From contig URWG01000093.1 of the NCBI GenBank assembly GCA_900551495.1, positions 1-7,304 on the forward strand: a DNA stretch of 7,304 nucleotides, written 5' to 3'. Under the pieces are notes generated by a model, which worked only from the letters and a program-made list of their open reading frames with translations, did no database searches and had not been told where the DNA came from. Origin of the DNA: an uncultured Eubacteriales bacterium (lineage in GTDB: Bacteria; Bacillota; Clostridia; Oscillospirales; Oscillospiraceae). Positions 1-4,983 of this stretch are shown in pieces; the first letter of the stretch is position 1, and the number at the start of each line of letters is the position of its first letter. The translations under genes and the position numbers were made by a program.

Positions 1-782
1 ACCTCGCAGCTCGGCTCGGTGAACGGGAAGTGGTGCGGGCGGAAGCGGACGACGGCATCCTCGCCGTAGAGCCGCTTGATGAGCGTTTCCAGCGCGCCCT
101 TGAGGTCGCCCATGGTGATGCCCTCATCCACGACCAAGCCTTCGATCTGATGGAACATCGGCGAATGTGTCGCGTCGGCTTCGTCCTTGCGGAACACGCG
201 CCCGGGCGCGAGAATACGGATGGGAGGCTGACGATTTTCCATCACGCGAATTTGAATCGGGCTGGTCTGTGTGCGCAGGAGCACGGAATCGTCGTTATTA
301 AAATAGAACGTGTCGGAGCGGTCGCGGGAGGGGTGCCCCTCCTCGATGTTCAGGCGGGTGAAGTTATAGTCGGCTTCCTCGACCTCGGGACCGTCCACGA
401 TCTGATAGCCCATGCCGATGAAGATCTCCTTGACCTCCTGCAGGACCTTGTTCATCGGGTGCTGGTGCCCCATATCGACCTCCTTGCCGGGAATGGTCAC
501 ATCGACCGCTTCCTCCGCCAGCCGGCGCTCCAAGGCGGCGGCTTGCAGCTCTGCCTTGCGCTGCTCTAACTTTTCCTCCAAGGCGGCGCGGACGGAGTTT
601 GCAATCTGACCCATAACGGGACGCTCCTCTGCGCTGAGCTTGCCCATCTGCTTCAAAACGGCGGTCAGCTCGCCCTTCTTGCCCAGCACGCGGACGCGCA
701 CGGCGTCGAGCGATACGGCGTCCAAGGCGTTATGAATGTCCGCAAGCGCCTGCGTTTTGATCTGTTCGAGTTGTTCTCTCAT
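1..782 (-). CDS. pheS: Phenylalanine-tRNA ligase alpha subunit, partial (C-terminus beyond window)
   Basis: PheS is the catalytic chain of the cytoplasmic alpha2beta2 synthetase that charges tRNA-Phe with phenylalanine using ATP. Read leftward from ATG at 782-780, the frame is open for 260 codons to the window edge. Family members are about 340 residues, so roughly 80 C-terminal residues are missing. Residues 1-90 form the charged, probably coiled-coil N-terminal arm that contacts tRNA. The class II core begins near residue 108 with HPMNKV, followed by IFIGMGYQIVDGPEVE and the NFTRLN...HPSRD segment. Motif 2 is visible as FRKDEADATHSPMFHQIEG, with its arginine at residue 198. The start is fixed by AAGGAG at 795-790, 7 nt upstream, and by the T-box leader ending just before it. 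pheT would be expected beyond the left edge. Identification is firm. Confidence 0.97.
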   Translation of the reverse strand, partial: MREQLEQIKTQALADIHNALDAVSLDAVRVRVLGKKGELTAVLKQMGKLSAEERPVMGQIANSVRAALEEKLEQRKAELQAAALERRLAEEAVDVTIPGKEVDMGHQHPMNKVLQEVKEIFIGMGYQIVDGPEVEEADYNFTRLNIEEGHPSRDRSDTFYFNNDDSVLLRTQTSPIQIRVMENRQPPIRILAPGRVFRKDEADATHSPMFHQIEGLVVDEGITMGDLKGALETLIKRLYGEDAVVRFRPHHFPFTEPSCE

Positions 783-810
783 TGTATTTCTCCTTTTTCG
801 AGTATCGTGC

Positions 811-848
811 AAAAAAATAAAAGCCCTCCGTCCGAAAGGGGACGAAAG
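811..848 (-). terminator. T-box-controlled intrinsic terminator before pheS
   Basis: On the minus strand CTTTCGTCC (848-840) pairs along 9 positions, two of them G-T wobbles, with GGACGGAGG (833-825) around a six-base loop. A run of GCTTTTATTTTTTT follows (824-811). It lies about 30 nt after the T-box core and 29 nt before the pheS ATG, the usual place for the alternative terminator of a T-box leader. Confidence 0.88.
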
Positions 849-1101
849 ACACACCTTGATACAAAAGTATCGGAACCTTCCGCGGTACCACCCGCAATTC
901 GCAGCCGACGGTTTCCGTATGCCGCGCACCTCAGACCGTTAACGGAGCGACCCGTCCGAGCCTACTTGCCTGACGCGTTCAGTCGGAGACTCACGGGGGA
1001 AAGCCGAACCCTCCGCGGCAGACGCTCGCAGCAAATGCGTCCTCTCTGAAAAACCGCTCCGGAAGGCAGACGACCCGATCATTGCCTTTTTGCTGTATTC
1101 A
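811..1101 (-). promoter_or_regulatory. T-box riboswitch leader of pheS
   Basis: The minus-strand leader between the promoter and pheS contains the highly conserved T-box core GGGTGGTACCGCG at 893-881. Its UGGU-type bulge pairs with the free NCCA end of an uncharged tRNA. Upstream, in order, are a distal Stem I hairpin (GACGC / GCGTC closing a TTTGCTGCGA-like loop, with an adjacent AGAGAG bulge, around 1055-1018) and a Stem III-like ACGG...CCGTTA element following AAGTAGG (about 967-938). By family knowledge, uncharged tRNA-Phe stabilises the antiterminator and turns on pheS transcription. A TTC at 1008-1006, followed by G, is a possible Phe specifier codon, but I did not fold Stem I rigorously. 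The 5' boundary is inferred from the promoter position. Confidence 0.93.
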
Positions 1102-1107
1102 TCGGTG

Positions 1108-1136
1108 ATTTTATCACATATTTTCGCCGTTTGCAA
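1108..1136 (-). promoter_or_regulatory. Predicted pheS promoter (housekeeping sigma type)
   Basis: Reading leftward, TTGCAA (1136-1131) and TAAAAT (1113-1108) are separated by exactly 17 nt. The local sequence around the -10 is AT-rich in otherwise GC-rich DNA. Transcription would start near 1101, just ahead of the T-box leader. This is a sequence-match prediction. Confidence 0.65.
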
Positions 1137-1143
1137 GCAATGA

Positions 1144-1172
1144 TTGACTATTTTTTCGCCAAACAGTATAAT
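1144..1172 (+). promoter_or_regulatory. Predicted promoter of the nnrD-lipoprotein-alr-mazF operon
   Basis: TTGACT (1144-1149) and a perfect TATAAT (1167-1172) are separated by 17 nt, a near-consensus housekeeping promoter. Transcription would begin near 1179, leaving a leader of about 24 nt with AAAGGAGG at 1188-1195 before the nnrD ATG. Its -35 lies only 8 bp from the -35 of the divergent pheS promoter, so the two polymerase footprints should overlap. Confidence 0.8.
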
Positions 1173-1202
1173 ATATCCGAAAATGACAAAGGAGGCGGAA
1201 AA

Positions 1203-2080
1203 ATGGCAAGAATTTCGGTTCCGCTGCGCCGCGTCGATGCGCACACGCTTCGGCGGTGGCTGCCCGAGCGACGGCGCAACTCGCATAAGGGCGATTACGG
1301 CAGGCTGCTGCTCCTGTGCGGCAGCGTGGGCTACACCGGTGCGCCCGTGCTGGCGGCACAGGCTGCGGTCAGAAGCGGCGCGGGACTGGTCTTTTCCTGC
1401 GTGCCCGAGGCGGTCTATCCGATCGTTGCCGCGCGGCTGCTGGAGCCGATGGTCGTTCCGCTGCCCTCGGAGGAGGGAAAATTCTCCGCCGACGCGATTC
1501 CGCAGGCTTTGGAGCGGCTGGAGCGCTGCGACGCGTGTCTGATCGGCTGCGGCATGGGACAGTCGGCGGCGACGGCGGAGCTGGTGCGGGCGGTGCTGTC
1601 GCAGGCGCATTGTCCCGTCGTGCTGGACGCCGATGGCATAAATGCTCTCGCGGGGCATATAGATGTACTGCGCGGCGCGGCTTGCCCGGTGATCGTCACG
1701 CCTCACGAGGGCGAATTTCGCAGACTGTTCGGGGCGTACACGACCTCCCGCCTTGCCGCCGCAAAGGAATTTTACGCGCAGACGGGCGCAACGCTCCTGC
1801 TCAAGGGACACCGCTCGCTGATCGTCGGTGCGGAGGGCTGCTTCGAAAATCGCTGCGGCAACCCCGGGATGGCGACCGGCGGCAGCGGGGACGTGCTGGC
1901 GGGGGTCGTTACCGCCCTTTTGGGGCGGCCCTGCTGGCCTGCCGTCTGCCTGCGTTTGAAGCTGCTTCCTGTGCGGTGTACCTGCATGGTGCCGCAGCTG
2001 ACCGTGCTGCTGCGCTTTGCGGGGAGTACGGGATGCTGCCGTCCGACCTTCTTTTGCGGCTGCCGCGACTTTTGCGATAG
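1203..2080 (+). CDS. nnrD: ADP-dependent NAD(P)H-hydrate dehydratase, frameshifted near 1914-1927
   Basis: NnrD repairs damaged NADHX and NADPHX by dehydrating them at the expense of ADP; it belongs to the ribokinase-like fold. The start at 1203 has AAAGGAGG 7 nt upstream. Visible signatures are HKGDYGRLLLLCGS with GYTGAPVLAAQAAVRSGAG (residues 28-56), the VLDADGINAL and VTPHEGEFRRLF segments, and NPGMATGGSGDVLAG with the likely catalytic Asp at residue 230. The original frame then leaves family-like sequence after VVTALL. Family-like sequence resumes one frame back as ACRLPAFEAAS...VYLHGAAADRAA...GEYGMLPSDLLLRLPRLL, ending at TAG 2078-2080. As read, the unshifted frame runs on to 2246, giving 347 residues with about 100 unrelated ones. 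Removing 14 nt gives 287 aa, close to the family size. It may be a real lesion, a sequence error or recoding. There is no NnrE epimerase half here. Confidence 0.85.
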
Positions 2081-2082
2081 GG

Positions 2083-2655
2083 ATGTGCAGACTTTTGCGG
2101 CGAATTATGGTACTGCTGCTCCTGACGGCGCTGCTTTTGTGCGGCTGCGGCGGGGCGGAAAATCTGCTGGCTCCGGCGATCGAATTTCGTGCGGCGCTGG
2201 TGCAGGCGGGCGGCTGCTCGTTTACGGCAAACATCACGGCGGATAACGGCGAGGCGACGGATGAATTCACGCTGCGCTGCGAGGCGGACGAGACGGGCGC
2301 GGTGCGCTTCGAGGTAACGCAGCCGCAGACGCTTGCGGGGATCACGGCGCTTGTCTCCGCCGACGGCGGGACGGTGACCTACGACGGCATGGCGATGGAT
2401 TTCGGGCTGCTTGCCGACGGAAATGTCATCCCTGCGGCGGCTCCGGCGCTTGCGGTCTGCTGCTGGCGGCAGGAATACTTGGCTGCCGCGGGAACAGACG
2501 AGACGGGCTACCGCGCAACATATGAAAAGGATTTTGACGAGAAACGGCTCGTCATTGACACTTGGTTTGAAAATGGGATACCAATTTATGCCGAGGTGTG
2601 CTATAATAACCGAAGAATTCTGAAGCTGAAGCTTTCGGACTTCAAATTGAACTGA
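2083..2655 (+). CDS. Predicted lipoprotein of unknown function (YdcC position, upstream of alr)
   Basis: A 190-residue protein beginning MCRLLRR, then a hydrophobic stretch (residues 8-19) and a lipobox LCGC with the probable lipidated cysteine at residue 22. It should therefore be an exported, membrane-anchored lipoprotein. The mature part is a beta-rich pattern of alternating polar strands: GGCSFTANITADNGEATDEF, then VRFEVTQPQTLAGITALVSA and TVTYDGMAMDFGLL. It ends WFENGIPIYAEVCYNNRRIL. This resembles the LolA/LppX-like lipoproteins that sit before alr in many Bacillota (YdcC in B. subtilis), but that is recognition of pattern and position only. The start follows the restored nnrD stop by 2 nt, with no good ribosome binding site, so translation is probably coupled to nnrD. 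ATG at 2107 is an alternative start that keeps a shorter signal peptide. Confidence 0.8.
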   Translation: MCRLLRRIMVLLLLTALLLCGCGGAENLLAPAIEFRAALVQAGGCSFTANITADNGEATDEFTLRCEADETGAVRFEVTQPQTLAGITALVSADGGTVTYDGMAMDFGLLADGNVIPAAAPALAVCCWRQEYLAAAGTDETGYRATYEKDFDEKRLVIDTWFENGIPIYAEVCYNNRRILKLKLSDFKLN

Positions 2656-2669
2656 CGGAAGTTGAATTA

Positions 2670-3845
2670 ATGGACTACTTAAAGAGAACTTGGGCGGATA
2701 TTTCGCTGGATAACTTAAATCACAACTATCGGGCGCTGCGGGCGAAGATCCCCGCCGACTGCCGCTTCCTCGGCGTCGTGAAGGCGGATGCCTACGGTCA
2801 CGGCGCCGTGCCGATCAGCCGCCATCTGGTCGAGCTGGGCGCGGAGTATTTGGCTGTCTCCAACATTGAGGAGGCGGTCCAGCTTCGGCGCGGCGGTCTG
2901 CGCGGTCCGATCCTGATCCTCGGCTATACGCCGCCGTTTTATGCCGACGACCTGACGGCGATGAATCTGCGGCAGGAGGTCCACAGCTTGGAGTACGCAA
3001 AGCGGCTGAACGACCGTCTGAACGGTACGAAGCGGCGCATCCGCGTGCATATCAAGCTGGATACGGGGATGTCCCGCCTCGGCTTCTTTGCCTACGACCA
3101 CCCGCAGACCGTTGAGGAGCTGCGGCAGATCGCGCAGATGGAGCACCTGCTGATCGAGGGCGTTTTTACCCACTTCCCCGTGGCGGATTCCGTGGACGGC
3201 GCGGACGCGAATTTCACGCGGACGCAGTTTGAGCGCTTTATGAAGGCGCTGGACGACATGAAGGCGGTCGGCATTGCGCCGGAGATCCGTCACTGCTGCA
3301 ACAGCGGCGCGAGCATTCTCTATCCGGAGTACGCGCTGGATATGATCCGCCCGGGTATTGCGACCTACGGTGTGCTGCCCTCGTCCGACCTGCGGGGGAT
3401 GATCGACCTGAAGCCCGTCATGCAGCTTCGCTCGACGATCTTCCAAATTCGCGACTTTGAGCCGAACATCACCGTCAGCTACGGCAGAACCTACTGCACC
3501 GAGCAGCCCGAGCGCATTGCCGTGGTGGGCATCGGTTATGCCGACGGGCTTTTGCGCAGCTTCTCGAACAACATTTCCTTCCTGCTGCACGGCAAACGCA
3601 TCCCGCAGGTGGGACGCATCTGCATGGATATGTGTATGGTTGACGTGACGCGTGTGCCGGAGGCGAAGGTCGGCGACGTGGTGACGATCTTCGGCGAGGA
3701 CGGCGGCGACTGCATTGAAGCGGACAGCCTTGCCGCCCGCCTCGGAACGATACCCTACGAGCTTCTGTGCGGTATTAACAAGCGCATCCCCAGAATTTAC
3801 CTCGACGGCGAAAATCAGACGGAGATTTTGCAATATATTGTCTGA
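2670..3845 (+). CDS. alr: Alanine racemase (PLP-dependent)
   Basis: Alr interconverts L- and D-alanine in the cytoplasm, supplying D-Ala for the peptidoglycan stem peptide. The 391-residue length is normal for the family. The PLP-binding lysine is Lys38 in VVKADAYGHG. The second catalytic base should be Tyr271 in VSYGRTY, and GIGYADGLLR supplies the phosphate-binding tyrosine. HIKLDTGMSRLGF, CNSGAS, MIRPGIATYG and VGRICMDMCMVDVT are further family blocks. The N-terminal part is a TIM barrel and the rest a beta domain; the enzyme works as a dimer with shared active sites. The start is supported by CGGAAG at 2656-2661, 8 nt upstream. It begins 14 nt after the lipoprotein stop and is clearly co-transcribed with it. 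Confidence 0.97.
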   Translation: MDYLKRTWADISLDNLNHNYRALRAKIPADCRFLGVVKADAYGHGAVPISRHLVELGAEYLAVSNIEEAVQLRRGGLRGPILILGYTPPFYADDLTAMNLRQEVHSLEYAKRLNDRLNGTKRRIRVHIKLDTGMSRLGFFAYDHPQTVEELRQIAQMEHLLIEGVFTHFPVADSVDGADANFTRTQFERFMKALDDMKAVGIAPEIRHCCNSGASILYPEYALDMIRPGIATYGVLPSSDLRGMIDLKPVMQLRSTIFQIRDFEPNITVSYGRTYCTEQPERIAVVGIGYADGLLRSFSNNISFLLHGKRIPQVGRICMDMCMVDVTRVPEAKVGDVVTIFGEDGGDCIEADSLAARLGTIPYELLCGINKRIPRIYLDGENQTEILQYIV

Positions 3846-3911
3846 GGCATCATACAATGGAATGGAGTTCCGCTGAATAAACCTTGCTTCTGCGTGGGAG
3901 AATATGGTTGA

Positions 3912-3928
3912 CGTACCGTTGCGGTACG
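3912..3928. repeat. Perfect inverted repeat just upstream of mazF
   Basis: CGTACCG (3912-3918) and CGGTACG (3922-3928) form a perfect 7-bp inverted repeat around TTG. It lies 12 nt before the GGAG ribosome binding site of mazF (3941-3944) and 26 nt before the preferred ATG at 3955. It may be an RNA hairpin that tunes mazF translation or a small operator. Function is not shown by the sequence. Confidence 0.5.
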
Positions 3929-3954
3929 GAGACGAAATACGGAGCGTGAAGCAA

Positions 3955-4311
3955 ATGGATACAACGGTAAAGAGGGGCGACATCTTCTACGCGGATCTCA
4001 GCCCGGTCGTCGGCAGCGAGCAGGGAGGGACGCGACCCGTCCTGATCGTGCAGAACGATACCGGCAACAAGCACTCTCCGACGGTCATCGCGGCGGCGAT
4101 TACCAGCCAGACCAACAAAGCCAAGCTCCCGACGCACATCGAGCTGATCGGGAAGTCTGTCGGTCTGACGAAGGATTCTGTGGTGCTGCTCGAGCAGATC
4201 AGGACGATCGACAAGCGCCGGCTGCGTGAGCATATGGGCAGACTCGACGAGAGCATGATGAATCGGGTGGATGATGCCATAGCGGTCAGCTTCGGTCTTC
4301 CGAAAGCGTAG
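3955..4311 (+). CDS. mazF: MazF/EndoA-family endoribonuclease toxin
   Basis: This 118-residue protein closely resembles B. subtilis EndoA (NdoA), a sequence-specific endoribonuclease that cuts single-stranded mRNA. It has the SH3-like PemK/MazF core: VKRGDIFYADLSPVVGSEQG, then RPVLIVQND, then SPTVIAAAITSQ, and the LLEQIRTIDKRRL helix. Arg27 and Thr50 line up with the catalytic Arg25 and Thr48 of EndoA. I prefer ATG 3955 because the protein then begins like EndoA and GGAG (3941-3944) lies 10 nt upstream. An in-frame ATG at 3904 would add 17 residues encoded by the inverted repeat. It follows alr by 109 nt, in the place where B. subtilis has the antitoxin gene ndoAI before ndoA, but no antitoxin ORF is present here. 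Confidence 0.93.
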   Translation: MDTTVKRGDIFYADLSPVVGSEQGGTRPVLIVQNDTGNKHSPTVIAAAITSQTNKAKLPTHIELIGKSVGLTKDSVVLLEQIRTIDKRRLREHMGRLDESMMNRVDDAIAVSFGLPKA

Positions 4312-4342
4312 GATTTCCCTGTCGGAAACTCGGAGCAACTTT

Positions 4343-4373
4343 TTGACAAGCGGCAAGCCCTCCCGCATATACT
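4343..4373 (+). promoter_or_regulatory. Candidate promoter of the 4393-6607 unit
   Basis: A perfect -35 TTGACA (4343-4348) is followed by CATATA at 17-nt spacing (4366-4371) or by the better hexamer TATACT at 19-nt spacing (4368-4373). Transcription would start near 4378-4380, almost at the ribosome binding site. The -10 lies inside the loop of the inverted repeat 4358-4384. Confidence 0.5.
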
Positions 4374-4384
4374 GTGCGGGAGGG
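4358..4384. repeat. 10-bp perfect inverted repeat over -10 and ribosome binding site
   Basis: CCCTCCCGCA (4358-4367) is the exact reverse complement of TGCGGGAGGG (4375-4384), around the 7-nt loop TATACTG. The right arm is the purine-rich ribosome binding site of the next gene, 8 nt before its ATG. The loop holds the candidate -10 hexamer. No T-run follows, so it is not an intrinsic terminator. It could be a repressor operator or, in read-through mRNA, a hairpin that hides the ribosome binding site. Confidence 0.7.
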
Positions 4385-4392
4385 ATAAGACT

Positions 4393-4983
4393 ATGGAGCT
4401 TACGATTTTTTACGGAACGGAGCCGATCGGAACGCTGATCGGGCAGCGCGAGGGACTGTTTTGGAATTTTTCATGCAATTTTGAAAAAAAGCCGGAACGC
4501 CCGCTGCGAATTTACGTCTTAACAGGGCTGACGTCGGAATACATCGGGATTCCCGACGCGGACGGACGGCTTTCGGCACGCATTGCGTCGCGTCATTTCA
4601 TCGCGGAGCCGAGCGGTGCGCTCGCCTCGGAGTATCCGCGCAGCGAATGGACGCCGTGGCGCGGTGAGCTGGACGGTGTGGCGGTCGATTTCTGCCTGCT
4701 GCGACGGACGGACGACGGCAATACAGTCGCTTTCCCACCGGAGGAAGCGGTCAAATTTCCCCAATGGCTGGACGTTATGACACAGATTACGGCGTTCGGC
4801 AGGCAATGGGCGAGTGTCGCTCTTGACGGCGACGGACACTTGCCTCCAAGAGATACAGAATACGGAGGAACGGAAGATGAAACGATTACTGGCAATTCTG
4901 CTGACGGCGGCGTGCCTGCTGACACTGCTGCCGCTGACGGCTTCGGCGAAGACGGGCGGGAAGCTGATCGCCCTGACCTTTGA
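4393..4983 (+). CDS. Hypothetical protein overlapping the deacetylase gene
   Basis: I do not recognise a named family for this 196-residue protein, though its N-terminal layout resembles an uncharacterised group of small clostridial proteins. It starts MELTIFYGTEPIGTLIGQRE, then GLFWNFSCNF, and has alternating strand-like segments such as LRIYVLTGLTSEYIGIP up to WASVALDGDGHL near residue 148. There is no signal peptide, membrane segment or obvious catalytic motif, so it is probably a cytoplasmic beta-rich protein. A strong GGGAGGG lies 8 nt before the ATG, inside an inverted repeat. Residues 162-196 are encoded in the out-of-frame overlap with the next gene. They are rich in D, G, A and E, and are probably a non-conserved tail. 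The overlap suggests translational coupling with the deacetylase. Confidence 0.7.
   Translation: MELTIFYGTEPIGTLIGQREGLFWNFSCNFEKKPERPLRIYVLTGLTSEYIGIPDADGRLSARIASRHFIAEPSGALASEYPRSEWTPWRGELDGVAVDFCLLRRTDDGNTVAFPPEEAVKFPQWLDVMTQITAFGRQWASVALDGDGHLPPRDTEYGGTEDETITGNSADGGVPADTAAADGFGEDGREADRPDL

Noticed and set aside
30..569. Rightward open frame at the left edge
   Set aside because: It is the antisense shadow of pheS, whose class II synthetase motifs read cleanly on the other strand.
939..2345. Long leftward open frame (468 codons) across the T-box leader and nnrD
   Set aside because: It covers a clear T-box leader and is antisense to recognisable NnrD motifs. Its translation is rich in R, A, Q and H with no family resemblance, as expected from high-GC antisense frames.
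3857..3880. Seven-codon ORF between alr and mazF as a possible antitoxin or leader peptide
   Set aside because: It is far too short for an antitoxin, lacks a good ribosome binding site and shows no attenuator structure after it.
2715..3983. Long leftward open frame (422 codons) opposite alr
   Set aside because: It is antisense to a full-length alanine racemase with all catalytic motifs. The product is H/R/V/D-rich and unrecognisable.
4314..4344. TTTCC...GGAAA mini-hairpin after mazF as a terminator
   Set aside because: The stem is only 5 bp and the TTTTT run is not adjacent to it. I cannot support a terminator, so read-through into the next unit remains possible.
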